This document shows, piece by piece, positions 1 through 16,931 of a stretch of DNA of 64,000 nt. The position numbers and the translations under genes are program-made. Positions within the stretch are counted from its first letter, which is position 1; each line of letters starts with the position of its first letter. This DNA is from Piper betle (lineage: Eukaryota; Streptophyta; Magnoliopsida; Piperales; Piperaceae), in the NCBI GenBank assembly GCA_033002965.1, contig JAURVB010014127.1, positions 1 to 64,000 on the forward strand, given 5' to 3'. The notes under the pieces are model-generated. The model was not told where the DNA came from. It did not search any database and was given only the letters and a program-made list of their open reading frames with translations.

Positions 1-347
1 GGGAGCCTTGGAGTTCAGACTCGGCTCGGGTAAAAAAATGAATGAGATAATGATTTAATGTCATGGTAGATTATTATGTGTTATCGTATTTTCATAAATA
101 TTATATATTTTCTTTTGGTTTCTCATTTATTATTTTGTCTTGTTTTTGCTTGTACATCACAGCATGCATGTAGGACCGCGTTAGAACCCAATCGTTCTCA
201 TTTATGCATTTCATATTTGCATCTTCATCTTGAGACGCCGAGAGTAGATCCTGGTCGGCTTAACCGAATCTAGTAGATTAACGAACGGTTCGGTCGCCGG
301 TGACATTTCCGGGTCGGTTCACGGGTGAGCCGAAACGGGGTGTTACA
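1..347 (+). mobile_element. 3' part of a Ty3/gypsy-type LTR (truncated by window edge)
   Basis: The stretch ends in GGGGTGTTACA at 337-347. Before that it carries a block (about 220-345) with the same order of motifs as the end of the gypsy LTR at 18490-20883: an ATCTTCATCTT-GAGACGCCGAGA block, a GGTCGGCTTAACC-like block, and a GGTTCACG...GTGAGCCG block just before the terminus. The similarity is clear but diverged, so this is a relative of that LTR and not a recent duplicate. The LTR start and any internal region lie left of the window. No flanking target duplication can be tested. Confidence 0.6.
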
Positions 348-1500
348 GAAGATATTGATAATTATGTTGATGAAGATAATATTCCAACATCTTCATGTCT
401 ATAATCACCGCTAGTGCCTTCTCCACCTCTGAGCTCTCCAGGAGAGGTCTATGTTTCTTTCCTCTGTTGCGTCTTGTTGACTTTGATTGAGCTTGCTCAT
501 GTGTTTGTTTGCATGTGTTAGCTGGTTGTTTTGCTATAGGAGTAGTTGCTTGTCTTGTTGTAATTGAGTGTGTTAATTCACTTGTGTGATCTATGGGAAA
601 TTTGTGTCTGTCTATTATCATTAGTACTAGTTATTAGTGATGCTTAATTTTGACATTTGAAAATGGGTTTTGGCTTTTTCAGGGGTTGGAATTACTGTGT
701 TTGTGTGACTTTATTAGCTGGTTTCTTGCTGGAGCTGACATTGTTGGTGGGGATGACCTTATTGATGAAATTAAGAATGGTAATTCGTTTAAGTTGTTTC
801 TCACTATGTAAACTCTTACATTTTCAACTAATTATGCTGAATGTTGACAAGCACAATGGCAGTACTGTGAGCAGATCATATTGAACACATTCTAAATGTG
901 TGTATCCTACTTAAGATGTTATCTCTTTGCTTCCCTTGCTACTTAGCATTTTGATAATTGCTGGAGAATACCAAATTTCAAAGATTATTTTCTGTTGAGG
1001 GATACAAAGATTGAAGGATGGTGAAACTGTTGTTGAGATTAATTTATAAAATCTGGCCTGTTCTTTTCTATACCAAACTTTAGCTTGTTTAAAGTTGTAG
1101 TTTTCGAATCTGCTTTTTCTTCGAAATGTTTCGTTACTTGAGACGTTGGTGCTTATTAAAGAATGAAACTAGCGCACCTGATTAACTGTTCACTCACATT
1201 TGCATGAGAACAGATGCTTTCTTGCAGAACAAACATCATATACTATTGGCGATATAATTGAAATTTTGAATGTTTCATCATTGGCTTTACTTGTCATCTT
1301 TTTATGCCATTTCACACAGGAGATTGTTGGGTCTTAACTCTCAAGTATTTCTGGCTTATAATAAGAGTGACTTTTATCCTATGTATGTCATTTTTTGTTA
1401 TTTAAGATATTAAATATCAATTTTATGTATGAACTTAATTAATTTACTGTATATTACATTTTAAAATTTTTATAAACTATAATATTAGCCTTACAAATGT
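348..1500. other. Intergenic, no intact gene; contains one L1-like exon fragment
   Basis: No open frame here looks like a real gene. The only coding-like signal is the short fragment at 728-779, listed separately. The rest is T-rich DNA resembling intron or degenerated gene sequence. Confidence 0.4.
728..779 (+). pseudogene. Exon fragment resembling ribosomal protein L1 (bacterial/organelle type)
   Basis: One frame reads AGADIVGGDDLIDEIKNG, the well-conserved motif of bacterial and plastid-type ribosomal protein L1 that precedes its RNA-binding domain. A plausible splice donor (GTAATT) follows directly at about 779. I found no further L1 exon in the next 3 kb, and no convincing one before it. 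It is therefore probably an isolated exon of a lost or captured gene rather than a working gene. The match is short (18 residues), recognised from family knowledge and not from a search. Confidence 0.35.
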
Positions 1501-1519
1501 TGAAAATATTATATTATTG

Positions 1520-1678
1520 ATGTAAAATATCGGACATTCGGTCGGTCATTCGGTTGGACAAAGAAATGTCCATGTTTGGTTTGTTTTAATTCGGTCGAAT
1601 TCGGTCGGTCAAATTCGGTCGGACATACTTCGGACTTCGGACGGACGGACCAATTCGGACGTCCGTGCCCACCCCTAG
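1520..1678. mobile_element. Possible terminal part of a hAT-like non-autonomous element
   Basis: This AT-to-GC transition region is packed with short direct repeats of the type TTCGGTCGG / CGGACGGAC. It ends in TGCCCACCCCTA at about 1666-1677, which resembles the terminal inverted repeat of many plant hAT elements. I could not find the matching left end or the 8-bp target duplication, so the limits are approximate. Confidence 0.25.
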
Positions 1679-1679
1679 T

Positions 1680-1960
1680 CGACGTTGGATTTTCACATGG
1701 CGCGTAGAGGGTGGTGAAGACAGGAGCAGAGGGTGGTGGTCCGGCAGAGGTAGGCGGTGCAAGCTGGGAGCGGAGGCAGGCAGTGGCAGACACAACATGC
1801 AAAGGGTGGCGGAGCTGAGGTATGTAGTCGCGACGATGGCAGTTCGGCAGAGGCAAGGGGAGGGTGGGTGAGGGCGGCGGAGGGTGGGGGAGGGCGGCGG
1901 CAGGACGCTGTGGCAGAGGCGACGGCGGTATATGAACAGTGTTTTCATTCGTAGGGTTTA
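1680..1960. other. GC-rich G/A-biased tract without a gene
   Basis: About 280 bp are strongly purine-biased on the plus strand (GGTGG, GGCGG and GAGGG units). Open frames run on both strands purely because of composition. None has a recognisable domain or splice context, so I do not call a gene. Confidence 0.4.
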
Positions 1961-2049
1961 GAAATTGGGTTTGATTTCGAACCATCAACGAACGTTGATC
2001 GGGCCCAATAGACAAGTCGAACATTAACTCAGTCGGACAAGTTTTATCC

Positions 2050-2913
2050 ATGGTTGCATGAATCGGAATCGGAATCGGTTTTCCAGGGAGTCGGAATCGG
2101 TTTGAATCGGCCAGGAATCGGTTCAGTTGAATCGGTCCAAATTAATTTCATCGATCATATATAATAATTTGACAGTTCATAATATAAATATATTAAAATT
2201 AGGTATTGATGTTATTTTGATATTATTTTGTGTATTATAGTTTATGATATTTTTAAATATTTTTTAAGATTTTTTTAATTATTAAGAAATAATAATTATT
2301 TTTTACTCGAGTTAGACTCGAGTCAACTTTTAATTACGAGAATGCCACCCTCGGAATCGGGCGGCGGTGGCGTGGTTGGAAGGTCGGGCGGAGCGTCGGA
2401 CGGCAGAAGCGCAGCAGAGGGCGGAGCTGAGGTCGGAATCGGGCGGAGCATCGCACGGCGGAAGCGTGGCGGAAGCGCTGCGGAGGGCGGAGCTGAGGTT
2501 GGAATCGGGCGGCGGTGGTGTGGTCGTACGGAGCTGAGGTCGGGCGGCGGTGGCGTGGTTGTACGAAGCTGAGGTCGGACGGCGGAAGAGCGACAAAGCG
2601 AACGCGACGGCGGAAGCGGGGGGACGGTTTGATTTTAGGTTTTTAAAATCTAAATTACCATTTACCCATGCTTAAATAATTTAATAAAAATCATACTTAG
2701 GGTAGTTTAATGAATTTCAAAAAACCAATTTGATTTAAATTGGCCGATTCCAATTCCGAGTTAAATCGGTTGGAATCGGCCGAAATCGGCGATTCCGGTG
2801 CCGACCGATATCGGCCCCGAAATCGGATCGGCGCGATGCCGATAGAATGAAATCGGCCGATTTCGCATGGAATCGGCCGATTTCGCACGAAATCGACAGA
2901 TCGTGCATCACTA
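2050..2913. mobile_element. Non-autonomous Mutator-like element, about 860 bp, 9-bp target duplication
   Basis: The segment is flanked by identical copies of GTTTTATCC at 2041-2049 and 2914-2922, the 9-bp duplication length expected of Mutator-like elements. The ends are imperfect inverted repeats (TGGTTGCATGAATC on the left; GTGATGCACGATC as the reverse complement of the right end). Subterminal DNA on both sides is built from short GAATCGG / CCGATT repeats. The centre (about 2340-2640) is extremely CpG-rich and consists of tandemly repeated GGCGGAGC-type units. No transposase is encoded. The family name is an inference from duplication length and architecture. Confidence 0.55.
2340..2640 (+). 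repeat. CpG-rich degenerate tandem repeat inside the Mutator-like element
   Basis: Units such as GGCGGAGCTGAGGTCGG and GGGCGGCGGTGGCGTGGTTG recur at least three times with small changes. Open frames on both strands here reflect the absence of A/T-rich stop codons rather than a protein. Confidence 0.5.
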
Positions 2914-2922
2914 GTTTTATCC

Positions 2923-4068
2923 GATAAAATTTCGAATAAACACGAACAATGACTTATGTGACGTCCGTCCTTCCGATGCCCGTTTGGAGACGAGACGTGA
3001 GTACAAGACAACAATGGAGATAGCGCAACACAATTCGATTATTCTTCACCAATGGCCATCTACCCGTGTAACTGTGCAGGCTGCTCTGCTATGCTCGACC
3101 ATTTTAATGGCGGGAAGTGGTCTATAGGAGGGAGCTAAGATCGTTGTTTTGAACTGTTGTGTCATGTGCACGTGCTGTGCGTGGTGAGGACGAGATTCTT
3201 CGTCTTCCAACTGGCCTTCATTGATGCAGGACGCTTCCTTGCTATATGCTGTAGTTGCTCCGTGTAGGATGTAGGACGGCGTTCTGGGGAAGAAGGTGAA
3301 AGGGGTTAAAGCGAAAAGGGGTGGGGAAGGGGGTGTTGAGGCTGTGCCTCTGTCTAATTATGGAAGGAAGCGGGTTCTTTGCCTGCTTGCCAAAACTCTT
3401 GCTTTTGATGCGGTTTTGTTTATTTTGATGTGTCCTGTTCCTGCTCTGCTTCCTTTTCTTTCTATCTTATGAGACTTGTTTTGTGTTTGTTTTTATATAT
3501 GAAAGTCGATAAAGGATGTGGTTTGATGATTGTATTGAGATTTCTTCTTAGTATAATGGAGCTAGCTGTTACTTGATTTTGCGGGAAATTTTAATGCTGT
3601 TGTGTTTTTTTTTTTGCTTTTGTTGTGTGGTTGTGGCTATCTTTGGATCATGCAATAGAGTTGGTTTTTACTTTCAATACACTGTTTAGATGCCAGTTTT
3701 TAGTGTGTGTTTTTTTGGTAGTTATTGTTTTACCTGGGATGATTGAAGGGTTAGTGACTCATTGACATTTTCTTTTGTTTTGCAGGATACTTGCTCTTCA
3801 GGTGTTTGTTTTACTTTTTCTGTGGGGCTAACATAATTGCTCTTGCAGCTCCTACGTGGAACAGAAATTTTCCTGAGAATTCTTTTGGTGGTGGTACTCT
3901 TAAGATTCAGTTATTTAAAATTTGATATAATTATATTAGTCTGGCCTCGTCTTTTGGGTCTACATGCGTTGAGGAACTCTCGTTTATGGCATCTCAAGGG
4001 CAGGCCGTGTCTGCAAAGATATTGAGTCTTTAGTGGCAATTAGTTCATTGCGGCATTGCAGTGGACTT
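2923..4068 (+). promoter_or_regulatory. Upstream and probable spliced 5' leader of the glutamate-receptor-like gene
   Basis: The region leads into the receptor start codon at 4069. A pyrimidine-rich stretch ending TTTTGCAG at about 3776-3785 is a good splice acceptor and suggests a leader intron, common in this gene family. I cannot place the transcription start. A small upstream ATG frame at 3837 is probably leader sequence. Confidence 0.3.
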
Positions 4069-8954
<4,886 letters not shown>

Positions 8955-9990
8955 ATCTGTCATGAAGGTGCTAATATTGGCATCCTTTACCAGTTGGAGC
9001 AAAGCCACCTTATACATGACTTGAAGTAACTATTGCAACTGGCTCTGCTGGTTTTGTCCCTCTGTTTGAGCAACTCTGGAAGGTTTTCATGAACATTACA
9101 GCAAAGTCCATTTTGTTGTATGTTTTGTTTGAAGCGACCTGAAAGGTAAATCATGTTCCAGAGTAGTCTTGTGTGGATTCCGAAGTCAGTCGTCACCAAT
9201 GCCACCATTGCCAGATAGTCCATGGAAAGATCAAGATTGCCACACACATGAAGATAACGTCCTCCATCCAACAATATACACAACAAACCTTCAAACCAAC
9301 TACATTCAATAGAAATCCTGAACCCAAAATGTTTGTTGTGTACTTTGATTCATAGCTTGTGTATTTCATAAAGTAATCAAGCATATTGTGTGGTTTGAGT
9401 TTCTGTATGGATCTCATGCTTCTCTATAGAGGCATCTTTGGGCTTCCTTAAAGGAAAAGAGCAAAAAAAATTTATGAATGAATATTGGCATACTGTTTAC
9501 AACTTCAATTTTAAATGATTCCTGTAAGTATATCCCCTGTACAAAGATTGCTAGATATGAATATATTGAGGCATTCCTTTCTTTCATTCTTATCAAGTAT
9601 GAGACTTAGTGTCAAGGGCATCTTCGTCTTGTACAGTGTTTATATATTACAAGTTTTATATTAGGAATTCGAATTTAATTGGGAACTTCTTTGTACTTTC
9701 GTAATTATTTTCAATGAAATTTATAAGTTTCTTAATTATAAATTTACAAATAAAATGGTAGGAGTACGTATTATTCATGATTCAATGGTGATTTACATGT
9801 ATCTCTACATGTTTGATAAAAAGCACAAAACATCGGATGTTTTTAAATTTTTTAAAACGAAAATAAAGAAATAATATAGTAAACAAATTAAAATCGTGAA
9901 ATCTGGTTGAGGGGGAGAATTTTATGGTAGTTATACTGATGGTGGATAACATTTGCAAAATTTCTTCAATAACATGTTATTATTGCACAA
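8955..9990. other. 3' flank of the GLR pseudogene and AT-rich spacer
   Basis: No gene is visible. Open frames of 60-100 codons occur on both strands but show no family features. Confidence 0.4.
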
Positions 9991-12310
9991 TATATTATGT
10001 CTAGCTCACTATATCAAAATGGTATAGCAGAACAAAGAAATAGAAGTTTGTTGGCTATGGTAAAGAGAATGCTTAACAATTTCAAACTTTCTCATTCATT
10101 GTGGAGGAAAACCCTTAAGACTACAACATATATATTAAATTTAGTTCCTACAAGGCTGTTTGGAAAACACCATTTGAATTATTGAAAGGTTGGAAACCGA
10201 GTTTGAAATATATGCATGTTTGGGGTTGTCCAGCTGAAATTAGGGTAGGGTTAATAACCCTTAAGAGAGGTAGTTGGACCTAAGGACTATTAGCGGGTAT
10301 TTCATTGGTTATGCCGACAAGTCCAAAGGTTATATAAGTTTTATTGTCTATCGAATGTCACTAGATTTGTGTAATCAAAAAATGTAAAATTTCCTAAGAA
10401 TGATATAATTAATGGGAGTGAACAACATCGAAATTTAGTTTTTGACGACGATCATACTAAAAGTACTCATAAATTAGAAAATAGATTACTTATTGTTAGT
10501 GACATATATTCTAATTGGGTGAATGTTGAACAAGTAGTTAATGAAGAGTCATGTCAAGCTAAAGATGCTCTAGTAAAACAAGTTGCTCATAAGGAAAATG
10601 AACAACTTAAAGTTATTGAGCAATCGATTGATCAACCACCTCCACAAAAGAACTTTGACGAACCATTAAAGAGATCAACTAAATTAAGAAAATCAGCAAT
10701 ATCTAGTGAATTTGTTATTTACTTATAAGAAACTGACTACAATATTAAAGAAGAAAATGACCCTGATACGTTTTCACAAGCTATAGATATTAATAATTCA
10801 AAATTATGATACGAAGTCATAAAAGATGAGATGAATTCTATAGTTGCAAACCAAGTATAGAATCTTGTCAAGTTGCCTAATGGTGTGAAAGTTATTGATT
10901 GTAAATGGATCTTTAAAACCAAGAAAGATTTATTACGAAACATTGGACAATACAAAGAAAAATCACGGCTAAAGGATTCACACAAAAAGAAGGAATTGAT
11001 TATCGAGAGACTTTTTCTTCCTTTTCAAAGAAAAACTCTTTTTGTATTATCATGCTACTAGTAGCGTAATTCAATTTGAATTGCATTAGATGGATATGAA
11101 AACAGCTTTACTCAATAGAGATATAAAGGAAGAGGTTTATATGAAATGACCTAAAGTGAGCATCTTATTTGTAAGCTTAAGAAATCGATATATGGACTCA
11201 AACAAGCCTCCTGTCCGAGTGTATCTTAAATTCCATAATGTAATCTCTTCATTTAGTTTTGTTGAGAACATTAAAGATCAATGTATATACCATAAGGTTA
11301 GTTGGAGTAAGATTATTTTTCTTGTCCTATATGTCGATGATATATTGCTTGCAATTAATGATATGAGATTATTACATGAAGTGTAAAAATTTCTCTCTAA
11401 ACATTTTGATATGAAGGATATTGGTGAAGCGTCTTATGTCGTTGGTATTAAGATTTATAGAGATAGATCTCAAGATGTCCTGGGTTTATCTTAGAAGGCC
11501 TATATCAGTAAAGTTCTCGAGAGATTTCAAATGAGTAATTGTACATCTTCAATAGCTCCATAGTGAAGGAGACAATTTTAATTTGGATCAATGTCAGAAA
11601 AATAATCTTGAGAGAGAACAAATAAAAACATTCCATATGCTTTAGATGTTAGAAGCATTATGTATGCGCAAGTTTGTACAAGACCAGACACTGCATTTGC
11701 TATTAGAATGTTGGGGAGATATCAAAGTAATCCTGACATTGAATATTGGAGAGTTGTAAAGAAAATTATGAGGTATCTTTAAGTAACCAAAGATTATATG
11801 CTTACATATAAAAGATTTTCTAATTTGGAGGTCATTGGATACTCTGATTCAGATTATGCTGGTTAGACTGATTCTTGTAAATCCACATATGGATAAATCT
11901 TCATGTTTGCTAACGGAATTGTATTGTGGAGAACTGTAAAGCAGACTTTATTTGTTACTTCTATTATGGAAGCTGAATTCATTTCATGTTTTGAGGCTAC
12001 ATCATAGGCTGTTTGGTTGAAGAATTTTATGTCTGGGCTTCGAGTTGTTGACTATAATTTAAGGTCATTAAAGATGTATTGTGATAATTCAATTGTTGTA
12101 TTCTTCATTAAAAATAATAAAAGTAGAAGTCGAAGTAAACACATCGATATTAAGTATTTAACTCTTAGAGAGCGTATTAAATGAAATGAAGTGCTCATCA
12201 AACACTTTAACACTGAATTGATGATTATAGATCCTTTGACGAAAGATATGTCACCAAAGATGTTCAAAGATCATGTAGCCCGTATAAGATTTGTTGAATT
12301 TCAAGCTTGA
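9990..12310 (+). mobile_element. Decayed Ty1/copia retrotransposon (integrase C-part to RNase H)
   Basis: Pol domains appear in copia order. Integrase C-terminal block is at 9997-10185 (YQNGIAEQRNRSLLAMVKRM), continued out of frame to about 10240 (WKPSLKYMHVWGCPAE). The start of reverse transcriptase is at about 10873-11060 (KWIFKTKKD). The polymerase active site is at about 11329-11345 (LYVDDIL). RNase H is at about 11840-12290, including an SRSRSKHIDIKY-type block at about 12120-12160. The frame is broken by many stops and shifts, so it is inactive. Gag, protease and the front of integrase are missing or unrecognisable upstream. Confidence 0.85.
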
Positions 12311-13210
12311 TTTGTGGTGCTAAGTATATAACATGTTATTTGTTGAAACTCTACTATTTACTTGTCTTCTTATTATAAGTGTACTCATTATATTGGAGAA
12401 TAACAAATTTGTTATACATATATATAATATATATATGTATTTGGACCCGAATAAGTATTGCGAGCTTATTTACACAGTTTAAACCACATTATAGGCTTCT
12501 TAAGAGTATTTTACAGTGTAATGCATGGAAGGTAATACTTAACTAAAGAGGACTTATTGCTATAATTCATGTATAATACTCTTCTTTTAAAATATTAATA
12601 TTTTGGATAATACTATATATGGTGATATATGTTCGGACAAAGTGAGAGAATGTTAGAATTTTAGTCTAACTTTATGTAGTCTTCGTCATTCATAGTTTAT
12701 ATATGATTATCCAAATATATTAATTAGTGGTATAATTAAGTTTCGTATTCTGATACTTATTTTCGTATTCACAAAGACTTCATTTAGCATTCTGAACTAA
12801 TTAATGATTATCTATCATATGAGTTATTCATGTAACTTTTTAACGGGAGAAATTATAAATATGGTGTTTGCCTTTAGTGTCCCTGATCTAAATAATTTTC
12901 AGTCTTTGTCTGCCATCACTTTAAAAGTTCAATATATTAGAAGATCTCAGAAGTATTTGTAAAATCATCATTGCAGAAGGTATGATTTGGTTAATATAAA
13001 TCGAGTATGATTTGTTTATTGTAAACATTTATATAAGGATTTACACACCTTCTCCTTCCTCACCAACTCGGAAATCCCTGATTGTCCAAAGCTCCCATCA
13101 TTGCCACTGGTTTTCTCGACTTCATTACTAATGTCAAGCATGATATATCTAATTGTGATACAAAACCCTATTGACAATCTTCTACATTTTATCTGGTTGA
13201 ACTTTGATAC
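12311..13210 (+). mobile_element. Copia 3' end: purine tract and probable 3' LTR, then AT-rich DNA
   Basis: After the RNase H region comes AT-rich untranslated DNA. A purine tract, AGTGAGAGAA at 12641-12650, is followed at once by TGTTAGAATT, the usual arrangement of a polypurine tract and the first bases of a 3' LTR. I could not find the matching 5' LTR or a clear LTR end, so the boundary near 13210 is only the start of the next element. Confidence 0.35.
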
Positions 13211-13528
13211 TGTTAATATGTGTAATTGTATTAATGATATGTAGCTCATTGTCACACTCGGAATACTAAAGAAATCTCGGAATATTAACAGAGGTGGTTG
13301 TTAGTTGTTCCATGGAGATTGAAGGGTCTCAAAGCTTCTCTATAAATTAAGCTTCATTTGCCTCATTTTTAGAGGGCAAGACAAGTAAAAGGCAAGACAA
13401 GCAGAAGAAAAAGAAAATACAAGAAAAAGAGAGATATAGTTATAAAAGAAGAGAGAAAAATATTCACGAGTTTATCTTATACGGAGTATTGAGAGAGAGT
13501 GAAATTCTGTAATCTCAATAGTATAGGG
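13211..13528 (+). mobile_element. Left part of the 5' LTR of a short LTR element (split by insertion)
   Basis: Begins TGTTAATATG and matches the 3' LTR at 21268-21590 almost base for base (about 7 differences in the first 130 bases by my count). It stops at TAGGG (13524-13528), where the gypsy-derived block is inserted. The sequence resumes at 20884 with the same TAGGG. Confidence 0.85.
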
Positions 13529-14002
13529 TGTAAAACCCACGATTCGAGTCAGGGTTTTATATTCAAAACCGGTCGGTTCGACCGTTATTTTCGAGTCGAG
13601 TCAGTTTTAGAACACGTGTACTGAGCCGACGCCGGTCTCGTGTATGAGCCATGAGGGTCATGTGTACCCAAGTATATGATGATAACGTCATGAACACAGC
13701 ATAAAAGAATGAGTTATCAGAATATATGAGAGTATGCAGTTCATTTTTTTATTATGATATATAATAGATCGTAGAATTAGTTTTAGGCTGTTTATCGCGT
13801 TAGGACGCGTTACGGGTATTTTGGGTGGGTTGATAGTTCTAGAGCATATCATTATGATGTTTGGTATTTGTTTGATTTTACGGGATTTTTCCCGATTTTT
13901 ATGAATTTTTTTTTAGGATTTAATACGACTTAGTTATTATACTTGACTCTAGTCGGAGACGAGTCAAGTAATATTTACGAGTTTGCCACCACACACACCC
14001 TA

Positions 14003-16931
14003 TGTAACACCCCAAATCCGGTTCACGCTCGTGAACCGAACCGGCATGTTACAGGCCCCGGTTAGGTCGGCTAACCCGAACCTAACTCATGCGGATCCAA
14101 TCTCGGCGTCTTAAGATGAAGATACGACTCCGTCATGCATGGATAAATGCACAAAACCTAACATGGTACTACATGAATGACATGCAAATTAAAGTTCACA
14201 CCAACACAATCACAATCAAAATTAATAAAAATTCTGAAATAAAACGGACAGAATTTCCCCTAAAAATGCAATTAGGGGCCACCCTGTCAAATATACATAT
14301 ATACAAATATATGTAACGCAACTATCAAACAATTTCATTCACACAAAATTCTAATCTACTATATTCACTCATTCTTGAAGCTTGGGTCTCAACCCACTAC
14401 TTTTGCTGCGCTACTCTGATCATTTCATTTCATGTCATTGTCATGCCTCAAACATTTACTCATAGCATGTCACAAAATAATAACATAATAATACAATATT
14501 AAACATTCAGTCAATCTAACATGTGTGTGCACAAGACCTCATTGCTCCTCCGTCCAAGCTGGCTCATCCATCTCGTGCTTATCACCTACATATATATAAG
14601 AAAAACGTCAGTAACAAGCGTTACTGGTCCGGAAAATAAAATAACTATAACAAACTGGCTATGAGAGCAAACTCTCATCTGAAAGAAAACCATATACTTC
14701 CTCAAGAACACTCTGAAGGGCACTACTGAGGAGCCACTGGGCTGCAGACCCGGTAGCATCCCGAACTTACTGCTGCTGGTACTGTGCTACTCTCAGCACT
14801 TCTTTTTCAGTACTTCTCGTGAAACTTTATCCTAAGCCCTCTCCTAACCTCCATATTTCTCCTGGCCTTGAGCACGAAGGCCGAGTACTCTCAGGCAGTC
14901 GCCTTTAGTACCCTTTGAACCACAAGTCCGGACATGCGCTGTACTAAACAGTACCCGTAAACCTCCACGTTCTCCGGGTGTGAGGAACTCAAACGCGGAG
15001 TTGTCAGGATCCCTCGGGAATGGAACAGTCCGCTGGCACTAATCCAGAGCCCGCTTTGACTGTCACGGCATCCTCTGCATGGTACGTGCAGTCGGTTTCT
15101 CCATCTCTCGTCTCACTGAAAACTCGATAAAACTATATATGTAGGCCTGGGAAGGGATTCATATAATAGGCCCGAAGGCAACTTGTGGTGGATCTTGTTT
15201 TCGAAATCATCCTCGAGGGATCTCATCCTCGAGGGGTTATTAATCCGGAAATATTCGATTAAATGGCCCGAGTTAAGTGGGATCCAATAAAACGCCACTT
15301 AACCCGCCCTGCAATAATAAAATAAACATACAATGGAAGAGCGTAAAACAAGACGAGTCCTAAACGGACCTGGTAGAAGCTCCAAGCGTGTCATCGCACC
15401 TAGGCGGCGAGCTCCTATTCCGTACCTACACATCAAAACTAAATACTAACGCCCGCTAACTAAATGATGCATCAACTCAACACAATTAAACACAAAATAA
15501 TCAATCATCAAATAACCATAAATATGAAAATAACTCTAACTCATCCTATTTAGGACAATTTTATTGTATTTTTCCTAAGTTACATCATACACAATTATCA
15601 TGCTCAATTTACTTACTTCATTAAACCACTTAACCTCCATAAACTATCAATCACATCATGTAACTTATCACTTTATTTGTAATTAAGCATTAATCACATC
15701 AATAATTAGTCCTAGCATGCTGTGCTAACAATAATCAATTTTAAATAAATCAATCGGAGGTAATTATACCTCACATCGTCGGCAATCGGCGACGGCTAGG
15801 GTTCCGTCGCGCGTCTCGGAGCTCGAATTCGGCGCTCCTCGGCGTCCGACGTTCGATCGGGCTCCACTGGGTGAGCCCCGCGGAAGATCCGGTGGATTCC
15901 GGCAAATCCCAGAAATTCCGATTTTTCCGGCGGTTTTCCGGCGACTTCCGGTGGTTTTCCGGCGACAATCGCCGGCAGCATCTATTGGTCGGAAAGGGGT
16001 CGTGTTGGGTACCCTCGGAACCGGCTCGGCGGCCCCGACTCATCTATGACCTCAGCGTGGCCAATGGAGGCGGCGGCTCGCCGGAAAACGGCAAAACAGA
16101 GGCCGGCCGTGGTGGTTGCTAGATCCGGCCGGCCACGGCGGCGACGGCCTCCGCTCCGGTCAGGAAGCGTCACTAGGTGGTCGAGGGTGCTGAGGCGACC
16201 ACCTGATCGTGGTGGCGATGCTCGCCGGCGGCGGAATCGGCGACGCGACCGAAATGTAGCCGCGGCGCTAGGCGAGCCGATTCCGACGTTGCGGCGGCCT
16301 GGCAGCGGCCGGGGCTGGTCGGGGTGGCACGGCGACGCCGTGGCGGAGCTGGGCGGCGACGATCGGCGGCCGGGCGGCGCCGACAGCGGCGGCGGCGACG
16401 CTGCACAGTGGCGGCGTCGGGGTTTGGGCGTGGGGAGAAAATGGCGTCGTGGAGAAGAAGGGTTGGGTGGCAAACTTGTAATTAAGACTTGACTCGTCTC
16501 CGGCTCGAGTCAAGTTTAATAACTAGGTCGTATTAAATCCTAAAAAAATTCATAAAAATCGGGAAAAATCCCGTAAAATCAAACAACATCAAAAAAATCA
16601 TAATGATATGCTCTAGAGCTATCAACCCACCCGAAATGCCCGTAACACATCCTGACGCAATAAACGACCTAAAACTAATTCTACGATCCATTATATGTAA
16701 AAATAATAAAAAAATCACTGGCATACTCTCATATGTTCTGATAACTCATTCTGTTCTGCTGTGTTCATGACGTTATCATCATATACTTGGGTACGCATGA
16801 CCCTCATAGCTCATACACGCGACCGGCGTCGGCTCGGTACACGTGTCCTGAAACTGACTCAATTCAAAAAAATAACGGTCGACTCGACCGGTTCTGAATA
16901 TAAAACCCTAACTCGAATCGTGGGTTTTACA
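14003..16931 (-). repeat. Complete gypsy LTR, inverted relative to the flanking LTR pieces
   Basis: On the minus strand it starts TGTAAAACCC and ends GGGGTGTTACA, 2929 bp. It pairs with about 18490-20883 (2.4 kb) and with 13529-13990 (0.46 kb) as inverted repeats. Over the outermost 120 or so bases the 2.4-kb arms differ at three positions, all transitions. The GC-rich tract at 15780-16480 gives long open frames on both strands that are compositional only. Confidence 0.8.

Noticed and set aside
1509..2051. Minus-strand 180-codon Pro-rich frame
   Set aside because: Low-complexity translation of a purine-biased tract within transposon-like DNA, with no domain or splice context.
13991..14002. 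CA-rich bases before the inverted LTR, possibly just a microsatellite
   Set aside because: The first half is low complexity, but the full 11 bases including CCCTA match the reverse complement of the known flank, so I kept it as evidence for the rearrangement.
15771..16513. Several long open frames on both strands (Arg/Pro/Ser-rich)
   Set aside because: They lie in the GC-rich middle of the gypsy LTR, occur in many frames at once and recur in the inverted copy at 18400-19100. This is compositional, not coding.
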